Positions 6,817 through 15,685 of a DNA stretch of 39,462 bases are shown here, in pieces; position 1 is the first letter of the stretch, and each line of letters opens with the position of its first letter. The DNA is from Caldifarciminota bacterium UBA5631 (GTDB taxonomy: Bacteria; Hydrothermota; Hydrothermia; UBA1063). The DNA is taken from assembly GCA_002421425.1 (NCBI GenBank), contig DIJZ01000014.1, forward strand, positions 1 through 39,462, read 5' to 3'. A program made the translations under genes and the position numbers. The notes beneath the pieces are model-generated. The model ran no database searches and was not told the DNA's origin. It was given only the letters and a program-made list of their open reading frames with translations.

Positions 6817-9800
6817 ATGATTCAGGATAAAATCGATTATTACTCCGATGAATTAACTGGTGTTCGAAATAGAAGATTTCTCGGGTACTTCACCGAGCTG
6901 GAGATCAAAAGAGCGCTGAGATACAAAACTAATTTTTCTATTATTTTATTTGATATTGACAACTTCAAAGAAATCAATGATGTTTACGGACATCTTGAAG
7001 GGGATAAGGTTCTTAAAGAACTTGCAAATTTTGTAACTCACAGTCTCAGGGAGTCAGACGTTCTCATAAGGTACGGTGGGGATGAGTTTATTATCTATCT
7101 GCCAAATACGAGTTTCGAAAGTGCGAAGGGAGTAGCGGAAAAAATTTTGAATAGCATAACGTCCCAGAAAATTGGTGGACGGAATGTCTCAGTTAGCATG
7201 GGTGTGGCCGAGTTTCCGAGGGATGGAAAGACGTGGCCTGAGCTTTTTGGTAAGGCAGATGTCGCTCTATATAGGGCTAAGAGGAGAGGTAAGGGAAGAG
7301 TTGCTTGGGTTGAGGAAGTTGAAGCGGTTCCCGTAATTCCCACTTCTCAGTTTGTTGACCGCATTCAGGAGAAAAAGTGGGTTATTGATTCCATCACAAG
7401 GAACGAAAAATATTTTATCGTACGCGGTGGCGCTGGTATTGGTAAGACCAGACTCGTAAAGGATACTCTGCGCAGAGTTGATGAACTCTTTTTTCTTGTT
7501 GGGACAGCTTACGGAGCACTCTCCGAGGTGCCCTTCAGTTTAGTAAAGGACCTGATTAAGAATTGCCATAATGTGTATAAGATTGAACTCAAGGAAGCTC
7601 TTGGTGAACTCGATCCTTTTGAGCTAAAAGCCTTTTCGTCCATTTTGCCCGAGGTTACAAAAGGTGCTACCGTCAAAGACGTGGATAAGTACAAGTTATA
7701 CGACACAATACTGAAAATCTTCAAACATATGGCCGTCAGAAAAAGGGTTGTCATCTTTGTTGATGATGTCCAGTGGGCGGATATCTCTTCCCTTGAACTT
7801 CTTTCATATATTATCCGAAACGCCCCTGAGAATATTAAGTTTTTCTCAACATTCAGAACTGAAGACCGTATCCGAGAATACGTTGAAGCCTTTGTAGCAC
7901 AGGCTCTGAGGGAAAGAATTGTTGCTATTCTTGACTTGAAACCCTTCGATTTTTCGGCCACAGTGGAGTTTGTCTCTGCAATATTGCAGGAAGAAGCAGA
8001 AGAAGAGGTTTTTCAGTTTTTGTACAGTAAATCTGGAGGGAATCCTTTCTTTATTGAAGAACTGGTAAAAGAGCTTTACGAAAGGGGAAATCTCGTATAT
8101 AACGGTAAAAAATGGGTCTTGAAAGAAACCGAACAGATAACAGTTCCCCAGAGCATTCAGGCAATAATGAAAAAACGCATACAGGAAATTGAGGGTGACA
8201 GAGTTCTTGAAGTAGCATCCTGCATCGGTCATGAATTTTCTCCTGCAATCATCAAAGGGGTTCTGGAGATGGATCTTGGTGAAATTTACGATTCCATTGA
8301 GAAGGCTATTAAGAAAGGGATTCTCGAAGAGGATGGTCAGGATATCTTCATTTTCAAAGAAGACATAATGCGCGAACTTATTCTACAGGGTGTTTCACAG
8401 AGTAAAAGAAGGTTCTACCATCAGAAAATTGGGCGCTGGATTGAGCAGAATAAGGGGCAGGTTGCTAATGCAGAGGAATTGGTAGTTCAACATGCCTATC
8501 TTGGTGGAGACAAAGAGAAAATTGTTGAGTATGCACCTCTGGTGGCCAGGAAGGCTATGAAACAGTTTGCGTACGAAGAGGCAAAGAGGTTCTGGCGGTA
8601 TTATTTTGAGTTTGAACAGAATGGCGAAAGATATGTAAAAGAGGCCCTCAAATATGTAGACTGTCTCATGATAAAGGGCGACTTAGCTGAGGCATCGGAC
8701 TTTTTGGCAGAAGTAGAGCGAGAACATCATGATTTTATTGATGCTGAATTCTACTCAAAATGCTCGGAAATAGCTGCGGAGAGAGGTATTTATAACGAGG
8801 CACTAAAGAACATAGACAGGGCAATAGAACTGGCGAGTATTCCCGCTGCTCAAGACTTTGAGATGCAGGGGGAAGGGCGGGAACCCATTGCCACAGGCAC
8901 ATTAGAAGTACCTTTGTATCGCTATTACGTTCAGAAGGGGTGGATACTTATTAAGCTTGGGAAATATGAAGATGCACGTTTGGTCCTAGAGCAGGCAGAA
9001 ATGAATACAAAGTATCTCACACGTTACTGGGAAGGAACACTTTATAATGTGCTTGGTGTGCTCCATTCGGAAATTTCAACAGCAGAAGATTCCATAGCGT
9101 ACTACAGCAAAGCTATTGCAATAAGGGAGAGCATTGGGGATCATAAGGGACTTGCAGCAAGCTATGTTGACGTGGCTATTGTATACCACGATGAGGGTGA
9201 AGTAGATAAAGCGATTCAATACTATGAAAAAGCTCGCCAGATTTATCAGGAGATTGGATATAAGGGCGGACTGATAACGTCTTACATTGACATTGGCATG
9301 TATTACGCTGGAATGAGGAAATACGAAGAAGCGATGAATAACTTCCAGAAGGCTTATCATGAAGCTTATCAGATTGGAAGTAAGGACAGTATGTGCCTTG
9401 CACTAAACAATATCGGCTTCATTAAAAGAATTACATATCAATGGAAAGAGTCTGAAGATTTTTATCGGCGTGCAATGGAAATTGCCCGTGAAATTAACTC
9501 TATTGAGCATCAAATACTCATATACAGGAATTTAGTGAGGGTGTACTGCTTTGGCTATCATGACCTGGAGACTGCTGAGAAATACTACCTCGAAGGGTTA
9601 CAACTGATAAAAAACAAAGATATTGATTCTCAGGTTATCTTCTATTATCTTGTAGGTGCGCAAATGTATATGGAAAAAGGTGCTCTTGACGAAGCTTCAA
9701 AAATCCTTAATCACCTTGCTCCCCATATGGAACAAAAACGTTTTTCAAGAATCAGGGTCTTCTATCTTGATGTAAAAGCAGTATATCACTTTCTAACTGG

Positions 9801-10047
9801 TGACAATCGCAGCGGTGGGTTGTGCCTTTCGGAAATTTACGAAAAAGCGAAGCAGAAGGCTGAAAAGGACCCCGATTACATTGTTTCTTATTACGAGGGG
9901 CTTTTCTATCTTTTCAGAATTACGAGAAGGATCTCTTCAGGATATAAGATTATTAACAAACTTGAAAGCCTTTATAAGAAATATAATTTTTACGAGGATC
10001 TGCAGTTAATCCCTCATATGATTGAGGAACTGGAGCGGCGTCAGTAA
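6817..10047 (+). CDS. Diguanylate cyclase fused to a STAND-type ATPase and TPR array
   Basis: 1076-residue cytoplasmic protein. Residues about 9-168 are a GGDEF domain with an intact RYGGDEF (GGDEF at 87-91) and the inhibitory RxxD site RESD (78-81), so active, feedback-regulated c-di-GMP synthesis is expected. Residues about 178-480 are an AAA_16/STAND ATPase: ORC-like start, Walker A GGAGIGKT near 203-210 and Walker B VVIFVDDVQWAD near 310-320. From about 590 to the end it is alpha-helical, with many tetratricopeptide repeats. This is the layout of MalT/PknK-type or adenylate-cyclase-STAND sensors with a GGDEF in the output slot. Repeat-sensed ligand or protein binding probably gates the ATPase and then the cyclase; that is inference. 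The gene is monocistronic and its 3' end overlaps the convergent polysaccharide gene by 7 bp. Confidence 0.93.
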   Translation: MIQDKIDYYSDELTGVRNRRFLGYFTELEIKRALRYKTNFSIILFDIDNFKEINDVYGHLEGDKVLKELANFVTHSLRESDVLIRYGGDEFIIYLPNTSFESAKGVAEKILNSITSQKIGGRNVSVSMGVAEFPRDGKTWPELFGKADVALYRAKRRGKGRVAWVEEVEAVPVIPTSQFVDRIQEKKWVIDSITRNEKYFIVRGGAGIGKTRLVKDTLRRVDELFFLVGTAYGALSEVPFSLVKDLIKNCHNVYKIELKEALGELDPFELKAFSSILPEVTKGATVKDVDKYKLYDTILKIFKHMAVRKRVVIFVDDVQWADISSLELLSYIIRNAPENIKFFSTFRTEDRIREYVEAFVAQALRERIVAILDLKPFDFSATVEFVSAILQEEAEEEVFQFLYSKSGGNPFFIEELVKELYERGNLVYNGKKWVLKETEQITVPQSIQAIMKKRIQEIEGDRVLEVASCIGHEFSPAIIKGVLEMDLGEIYDSIEKAIKKGILEEDGQDIFIFKEDIMRELILQGVSQSKRRFYHQKIGRWIEQNKGQVANAEELVVQHAYLGGDKEKIVEYAPLVARKAMKQFAYEEAKRFWRYYFEFEQNGERYVKEALKYVDCLMIKGDLAEASDFLAEVEREHHDFIDAEFYSKCSEIAAERGIYNEALKNIDRAIELASIPAAQDFEMQGEGREPIATGTLEVPLYRYYVQKGWILIKLGKYEDARLVLEQAEMNTKYLTRYWEGTLYNVLGVLHSEISTAEDSIAYYSKAIAIRESIGDHKGLAASYVDVAIVYHDEGEVDKAIQYYEKARQIYQEIGYKGGLITSYIDIGMYYAGMRKYEEAMNNFQKAYHEAYQIGSKDSMCLALNNIGFIKRITYQWKESEDFYRRAMEIAREINSIEHQILIYRNLVRVYCFGYHDLETAEKYYLEGLQLIKNKDIDSQVIFYYLVGAQMYMEKGALDEASKILNHLAPHMEQKRFSRIRVFYLDVKAVYHFLTGDNRSGGLCLSEIYEKAKQKAEKDPDYIVSYYEGLFYLFRITRRISSGYKIINKLESLYKKYNFYEDLQLIPHMIEELERRQ

Positions 10048-11432
10048 GCTCCTGCACCCCTGAAAATCTCAAGGGCAGTCTTTATGAAAATTGCAATGTC
10101 AAGGAATATGTTCCAGTTTTTTACGTAATACAGGTCAAGCATCACCCTTTCTTCAAAAGTGAGGGTGTTCCTTCCCGAAACTTGCCATAGACCTGTGAGG
10201 CCAGGCTTTACGCTTAGAATTATGTCTTTTACGTCTTCAATTACTATGTACTCCTCTGGAAGATAGGGTCTTGGACCAACAAGGCTCATCTCACCTTTCA
10301 AAATATTAAAGAGTTGCGGCAATTCATCAAAGCTTGTCTTGCGAAGGATTCTCCCTATGGGTGTAACTCTTGGGTCTTCTATGCTTATAATTTTCCTATA
10401 CTTTTCATACTCTTCCTTAAGGGCTGGATTTTGTTGAATGAGTTTCTTCAATATTTCGTCAGAATTCTTATACATTGTTCTGAATTTAAGTATTTTGATG
10501 GTCTTTCCACCTCTTCCCAGGCGCTCTTGCGTATAGATGATTGGTCCTTCAGAAGTCAACTTTATCAATATCCCGATAAATATAAGCAATGGCAGAAGCA
10601 GAATCATCAGTGGAATCGTCACGATGAGGTCTAAAGTTCTCTTGAGAGATGCATTTTGTGGGATTAGAAGGTTATACTTAAGCTTTAAGCTCTTGAATCC
10701 AAAAAACTCAACTACTTCTAACTCTTGCGGATTTAAAGTATGATTAAATGCATTGATGAGAATTTCGACGTTATAAGTCCATGCGAGGGGCTCGATTTTT
10801 TTAATCTCCGGGAAGGGAACTCCGCCAATTACGAGCAGGCCTGGTTTGGATTCGATGATTATCTTTTCTATCTCTCTTGAATCATTATTTTTTACGTGGG
10901 CGATTACCTCTATTCCGCTATTTTTCTCCCTTTCTACAGTTCTTTTGAACCATTCAATTTCCGTTGAACTGCCCCAGAAAATTGCCTTTTCCCTGTAAGC
11001 ATTGATTTCAAAAAGAATTCTTTTTGCAACAATCCTTCCGACCCACAGAAGAAAGATGCTTAAAATGTATGAGATAAGGAAGGCTAATCTTGAGAAGGAA
11101 GGCTCTGCCCTTACTGAATAAAATAGTAAAGCTGCAAAGGCTGATGAAATTGTTGTTCCCTTTGCAATCTTAATAAACTCTTCACTTTTCGTAAAATACT
11201 TGGAATAAAGGCCCTCATAGTAGAAGGTAATTATCCAAATGAGGAATGCAAAAAGATATTTCGCATAAAGGTGTATAGGAATAGCAGGCGGGAGGCTAAC
11301 AGGAGTTGTCCCGGGAAGATGCATTCTGATGTAGTATCCGGTATAGAATGAGAGAGTGATGAGAGTGAAATCCAGAAGGATTAAAACCACTTTTACGACT
11401 ATTTTTTGAGGTCTTCTTACGTACTTGCCCAT
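10041..11432 (-). CDS. Undecaprenyl-phosphate sugar phosphotransferase (WbaP/WcaJ-type polyprenyl glycosylphosphotransferase)
   Basis: 463-residue inner-membrane enzyme that moves a sugar-1-phosphate onto undecaprenyl phosphate to start synthesis of an exopolysaccharide or O-antigen unit. Four or five transmembrane segments (about 10-140) lead to a Rossmann-like CoA-binding region (about 150-260), then the bacterial sugar transferase domain (about 262-460) with KFRTMYKNSDE, SFDELPQLFNILKGEMSLVGPRP-type and PGLTGLWQVSGR motifs, ending in the usual GAGAY. ATG 11432 is preferred because AAGGA lies just upstream; an earlier ATG at 11486 lies deep inside the upstream gene. It overlaps the preceding glycosyltransferase gene by 16 bp, so the two are one operon. 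Confidence 0.93.
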   Translation of the reverse strand: MGKYVRRPQKIVVKVVLILLDFTLITLSFYTGYYIRMHLPGTTPVSLPPAIPIHLYAKYLFAFLIWIITFYYEGLYSKYFTKSEEFIKIAKGTTISSAFAALLFYSVRAEPSFSRLAFLISYILSIFLLWVGRIVAKRILFEINAYREKAIFWGSSTEIEWFKRTVEREKNSGIEVIAHVKNNDSREIEKIIIESKPGLLVIGGVPFPEIKKIEPLAWTYNVEILINAFNHTLNPQELEVVEFFGFKSLKLKYNLLIPQNASLKRTLDLIVTIPLMILLLPLLIFIGILIKLTSEGPIIYTQERLGRGGKTIKILKFRTMYKNSDEILKKLIQQNPALKEEYEKYRKIISIEDPRVTPIGRILRKTSFDELPQLFNILKGEMSLVGPRPYLPEEYIVIEDVKDIILSVKPGLTGLWQVSGRNTLTFEERVMLDLYYVKNWNIFLDIAIFIKTALEIFRGAGAY

Positions 11433-12283
11433 TGTTTTTCCTTCACTGGTATATTTATAAAATACCTGAAAGCGAGAATCAAACAATATACGAGAGCGAT
11501 GAAAGATACTGAGAATATTAACAGATAGTTTCTATTGTGTTTCATGAAATACAAAACCATGGATTTCAATTTGTGGAATTCAGCTTTGAAAGGTTTGGAT
11601 TTTCTTGAAGAACCATGAAAGTGTATGATCTTTGCCCTCGGGTCCAGGATGATTTTAAACCCAGACTCCAGCAGTCTGTAGAAGAAATCTGTATCCTCGA
11701 AAAAAAGGAAAAATCTCTGGTCAAAACCGCTCAGCCTGAAAAACAAGTTTCTTGGTATCATAAAGAAACCACCAAGGGGGAACCGATCAGTTAGTTGAAC
11801 CGGATTTGACTGTAGGTGTAAATCTAAGCCAAAATATTTCTTGCTTGTTTTTGATCCTGAGAAAAGTGTTCCAATTGGAGAAGTGCGGGAGACGAAAAGG
11901 TGAATAAGTTCAGGGAACTTTCTCGTTGAGGGTTGAAAGGTACCGTCAGGATTCAGGAACACGGGTGCTACTGCAGCACAAGAGTCTTTTTTTAGAATCT
12001 CGAAAAGAAACGGAATAGTATCTTCAAATACCTGTGTGTCTGGATTAAAGAATAATAGAATGTCGCCCTTCGCCATTCTAGCGCCGAAGTTACAACCTGA
12101 AGCGTATCCTGAGTTTTTTCGGTTATAGATCTTCACTTTTGGAGAGAATGACTGAAGGTCCGTAAGGTCTTCCTCTGGACTATGGTTTACCACTATGATT
12201 TCGTCCAGAAACTTCATTATTTTTTGTACTGATTGTCTCAGGAGTCTGGAAGATCTATAGTTTACAGTAATTCCAGAAATCAT
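11417..12283 (-). CDS. Family 2 glycosyltransferase (rhamnosyl-transferase-like)
   Basis: 288 residues. A GT-A fold begins ISGITVNYRSSRLL, with the nucleotide-sugar motif FFNPDTQVFED (about 76-86) and a GGFFMIPRNLFFRLSGFDQRFF-like acceptor-site block, as in the WbbL-type rhamnosyltransferases. A C-terminal hydrophobic segment (about 250-275) should anchor it to the inner membrane. With the sugar phosphotransferase downstream it probably adds a sugar to the lipid-linked intermediate made by that enzyme. The ATG has no ribosome site, and its promoter leaves a leader of only a few nucleotides. The donor sugar cannot be told from sequence. Confidence 0.9.
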   Translation of the reverse strand: MISGITVNYRSSRLLRQSVQKIMKFLDEIIVVNHSPEEDLTDLQSFSPKVKIYNRKNSGYASGCNFGARMAKGDILLFFNPDTQVFEDTIPFLFEILKKDSCAAVAPVFLNPDGTFQPSTRKFPELIHLFVSRTSPIGTLFSGSKTSKKYFGLDLHLQSNPVQLTDRFPLGGFFMIPRNLFFRLSGFDQRFFLFFEDTDFFYRLLESGFKIILDPRAKIIHFHGSSRKSKPFKAEFHKLKSMVLYFMKHNRNYLLIFSVSFIALVYCLILAFRYFINIPVKEKQWAST

Positions 12284-12295
12284 GAGGCTTTTTTA

Positions 12296-12324
12296 ATTTT
12301 ACAGTCGCAGGTTTATAATTACAA
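12296..12324 (-). promoter_or_regulatory. Promoter of the glycosyltransferase operon
   Basis: Minus strand: TTGTAA (12319-12324), 17-bp spacer, TAAAAT (12296-12301), then 12 nt to the ATG at 12283. Its -35 box overlaps the secA -10 box and ribosome site on the other strand. Confidence 0.6.
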
Positions 12325-12329
12325 AGGAG
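12314..12329 (+). promoter_or_regulatory. -10 box and ribosome site of secA
   Basis: TATAAT (12314-12319) followed by AAGGAG (12324-12329), 6 nt before the ATG at 12336. The -35 position (12291-12296, TTTTAA) is weak. Transcription would begin only about 10 nt before the ATG, inside the ribosome site, unless another start site is used. Confidence 0.45.
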
Positions 12330-12335
12330 AAGAAA

Positions 12336-15245
12336 ATGTTTAAATTACTTCTGGACAAAATAATAGGTTCAAGAAACGAAAGAGAAATAAAGAAACTCTG
12401 GCCAATTGTCGAAAGGATTAATTCGATTTACGATGGTTATCATGGCCTTAAGGATGAGGATATCGTGAAAAAAACCGAAGAATTTGAGAGGCGGATTCGG
12501 GATGGTGAGGATCTCTTCGATGTCCTTCCAGAAGCCTATGCTCTCGTTAAGGAAGTGACCAGAAGACTGTGCGGGAAGAAATGGGAAGTAACCGGGCATA
12601 TGTGGGAATGGAACATGATCCCCTTTGACGTTCAGCTCCTCGGAGGGATCGTTCTTTTTCAGGGTAAGATTGCAGAAATGAAAACAGGTGAGGGTAAAAC
12701 CCTTGTGGCTACGATGCCGCTGTACCTCCACGGCATAATGGGGCGGATTAAAGGAACAGGTGTTCATCTCGTAACGGTCAATGATTATCTCGCGAGAAGA
12801 GATAGACAGTGGATGGGTCCAGTGTACGAATCCCTCGGCCTCAGCGTAGGTGTGATTCAAAATGAAATGGATAACGCAAAGAGGAAAATTGAATACGAGA
12901 AAGACATTACTTATGGTACAAATAACGAATTTGGCTTTGACTATTTAAGGGATAACATGGTTTACAGGCCTGAGGATAGAGTCCAGAGGGGCCACTATTA
13001 TGCAATTGTTGATGAGGTGGACTCAATTCTTATTGATGAGGCGCGGACTCCGTTGATCATCTCCGGTCCCGTTGAATATTCGTCGGCGGAGATTTACAGG
13101 ACGATGAAACCGCTGGCCGAGAATCTGGTCAAGAAGCAGACGCAGCTTGTAACGCAAATCCTTTTTGTGGCAGAAAACCTGTTAAAGCAGGGCAAAGAAG
13201 TCGAAGCTGCGGAGAAGATAATTCAGGCAAAGCTCGGAATGCCAAAAGCCAAGAAACTATTCAAGATGCTTCAGGAACCAGGTGTTATGAAGCTTGTGGA
13301 CAAAGTTGAACTCGATCTGATGAAGGAGATCAACATCGGAGGAGAAAAAACCAAGAGAATTGAGCAACTGAAAGAGGATCTGTACTTCTGGGTTGAAGAA
13401 AAGTCTAATTCTGTGGAGATTACTGAGAAGGGCCGGGAAGAAGTTGAGAAGAGAGAAAAAACGCTGTTTGCCCTGCCTGATCTCTCCACTGAGCTACACA
13501 AACTTGACGAGGATAAGAATCTTTCTTCAAGAGAAAAGTTTTACGAAAAAGAAAGGATTCTCAGAGAATATGCTGAAAAGAGTGATAAGATTCATGCTTT
13601 GAAGCAGCTTCTAAAGGCTTACATGCTATTTGAGAAAGATGTAGAGTACGTGGTGATGGACGGCAAAGTGATAATTGTTGATGAATTTACTGGAAGATTG
13701 ATGCCGGGAAGAAGATGGTCTGACGGTCTTCACGAAGCTGTGGAAGCAAAGGAGAGCGTTACAATTCAGCGAGAGACTCAAACCCTTGCCACGATTACCA
13801 TTCAGAACTATTTCCGGATGTACGAAAAGCTCGCTGGAATGACGGGTACTGCAATAACTGAAGCGCAGGAGTTCTGGGAGATCTATAAACTTGATGTTCT
13901 GCAAATCCCCACGAATAAGCCAGTAAGACGAATTGACTACTCGGACATAATCTTCAAGAGTAAAAAAGAAAAGTATGAGGCCATAGTAAATGAGATTGAA
14001 AAATGGCACAGGGTGGGAAGGCCTATTCTGGTTGGAACCACTTCGGTGGATGTTTCTGAGCTGCTTTCGAGACTTCTTAAGAGAAAGGGCATTCCTCATC
14101 AAGTTCTGAATGCTAAATATCATGAGAGGGAAGCTGAAATAATCGCAAGAGCGGGTCAGTATGGGGCTGTTACCATAGCCACGAATATGGCAGGAAGAGG
14201 AACTGATATAAAATTGGGCGAGAATGTTTTGAAGGCAAAAGAGTGTGCTATTATCAATGATAATCCCAAACCGGGCATTACCTGTACCGAAGACCCTAAG
14301 AAGTGCATAAAGGAAGGTGTTCCCTGTGGGCTATATATATTAGGAACTGAGAAACATGAGTCCAGGAGGATTGACAATCAGTTAAGGGGACGTGCAGGTC
14401 GCCAGGGAGACCCCGGATCCTCAAGATTTTTCCTTTCCCTTGAAGATGACCTACTAAGGCTCTTCGGCTCTGACCGTGTAATGGATTTGATGGAGCGATT
14501 TGGAAGCAAGGACGAAGGACCTATAGAGTCACCTATGGTTACGAAAGCCCTTGAAACAGCTCAGAAAAGAGTAGAAATGCAAAATTTCCAGATCAGAAAG
14601 AGACTCCTGGAGTACGATGATGTAATGAACAGGCAGAGAGAGGTTATTTATGGGTTGAGGAATGATGTGCTTGATGGTAATGATCTGAGGGGATTGGTAC
14701 TTGAGTATTCAAAGGGGGTTGCTGAGGACCTCGTGGAGAAACACCTACCTGCGCAGACAAAAGATGAGAGCTGGAATTTACAGGATCTGCGGTCAGAACT
14801 TGCCTACTTCTTCCTGTACGATTTTTCTGAAGTTGAGAAGATAGAGACCCGGGATGGTGTAAAGGAGATGATATTCAAGAAGCTGGATGAGCTTTATGCT
14901 GAACGTGAGGAAGCCTTCGGTGTCGAAAAAATGAGAGAAATGGAAAAAATCGTTCTTCTGACAACTCTTGATCACCTTTGGAGAGAGCATCTGTATTCCC
15001 TTGACCATCTGAGAGAAGGGGTATATTTAAGAGCCTATGCTCAGAAGGATCCCCTCGTTGAGTATAAAAAGGAAAGTCTGGAGCTTTTTGATGAATTAAT
15101 GGAGCGAATAAGAAATGAGAGTGTAATGAGGATTTTTAGAATCGAAGTTCCGAAAATGCCGAGGAAGTTTGCGGAAAGAATGATCGCTTTCAAACCTTCT
15201 TTTGAGGCCCAAAAGAAGGGGCAGAATCCTGCGGACCAGAAATAA
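12336..15245 (+). CDS. secA: Preprotein translocase ATPase SecA
   Basis: 969-residue motor that pushes preproteins through SecYEG. The Walker A motif is GEGKT (118-122) and the Walker B region is DEVDSILIDEAR (about 226-237). NBD2 contains AGRGTDIKLGE and GTEKHESRRIDNQLRGRAGRQGD-type motifs. The crosslinking domain is enlarged by a charged helical insertion (about 255-345), as in several FCB-type SecA proteins. NBD2 also carries an insert with four cysteines (C637, C650, C657, C664) just before the YILGTEKHES block. The usual C-terminal zinc tail that contacts SecB is absent; the protein ends in a short KKGQNPADQK tail. The ribosome site is AAGGAG. osmC and a lipoprotein gene follow closely. 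Confidence 0.97.
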   Translation: MFKLLLDKIIGSRNEREIKKLWPIVERINSIYDGYHGLKDEDIVKKTEEFERRIRDGEDLFDVLPEAYALVKEVTRRLCGKKWEVTGHMWEWNMIPFDVQLLGGIVLFQGKIAEMKTGEGKTLVATMPLYLHGIMGRIKGTGVHLVTVNDYLARRDRQWMGPVYESLGLSVGVIQNEMDNAKRKIEYEKDITYGTNNEFGFDYLRDNMVYRPEDRVQRGHYYAIVDEVDSILIDEARTPLIISGPVEYSSAEIYRTMKPLAENLVKKQTQLVTQILFVAENLLKQGKEVEAAEKIIQAKLGMPKAKKLFKMLQEPGVMKLVDKVELDLMKEINIGGEKTKRIEQLKEDLYFWVEEKSNSVEITEKGREEVEKREKTLFALPDLSTELHKLDEDKNLSSREKFYEKERILREYAEKSDKIHALKQLLKAYMLFEKDVEYVVMDGKVIIVDEFTGRLMPGRRWSDGLHEAVEAKESVTIQRETQTLATITIQNYFRMYEKLAGMTGTAITEAQEFWEIYKLDVLQIPTNKPVRRIDYSDIIFKSKKEKYEAIVNEIEKWHRVGRPILVGTTSVDVSELLSRLLKRKGIPHQVLNAKYHEREAEIIARAGQYGAVTIATNMAGRGTDIKLGENVLKAKECAIINDNPKPGITCTEDPKKCIKEGVPCGLYILGTEKHESRRIDNQLRGRAGRQGDPGSSRFFLSLEDDLLRLFGSDRVMDLMERFGSKDEGPIESPMVTKALETAQKRVEMQNFQIRKRLLEYDDVMNRQREVIYGLRNDVLDGNDLRGLVLEYSKGVAEDLVEKHLPAQTKDESWNLQDLRSELAYFFLYDFSEVEKIETRDGVKEMIFKKLDELYAEREEAFGVEKMREMEKIVLLTTLDHLWREHLYSLDHLREGVYLRAYAQKDPLVEYKKESLELFDELMERIRNESVMRIFRIEVPKMPRKFAERMIAFKPSFEAQKKGQNPADQK

Positions 15246-15259
15246 AAAGGAGGGTTTCC

Positions 15260-15685
15260 ATGGCTAAAGTTGAACTCAAGTGGGTGGAGGGAATGAGTTT
15301 CTTAGCGATTCCCCCTTCGGGACATGGCGTATATATGGATACGAAAGAGGAATCCGGTGGTATGAATTCTGGACCTTCTCCTATGGAGTTGCTTCTGATC
15401 GCTCTTGGCGGTTGCACTTCTATGGATGTGGTTTCCATACTGCGGAAGATGAAAGAGGACGTAAGGGATTACAGACTCTCCATTGAAGCGGAAAGGGCCC
15501 AGGAACACCCGAAGTACTATACGAAAATACACTTAAAGTATGTATTCTATGGTAAAGATCTGAAGGAAGAGAATATTAGAAGGGCGATTGAGCTTTCTCA
15601 GACAAAATACTGCAGTGTTAGCGAAAACCTTAAGGGTCGGTCTGAAATTACTTATTCCTTTGAAATAAAGGAGATCGAGAGATGA
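15260..15685 (+). CDS. OsmC/Ohr family protein (possible peroxidase)
   Basis: 141 residues with both redox cysteines of the OsmC/Ohr fold: C52 in LGGCTSMDVV and C118 in TKYCSVSENL. Such proteins reduce organic hydroperoxides in the cytoplasm; the pattern fits the YhfA-like branch, whose substrate is less certain. It follows secA by 14 nt with AAAGGAGGG upstream, so it is probably cotranscribed. Its stop overlaps the start of the next gene as ATGA. Confidence 0.9.
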   Translation: MAKVELKWVEGMSFLAIPPSGHGVYMDTKEESGGMNSGPSPMELLLIALGGCTSMDVVSILRKMKEDVRDYRLSIEAERAQEHPKYYTKIHLKYVFYGKDLKEENIRRAIELSQTKYCSVSENLKGRSEITYSFEIKEIER

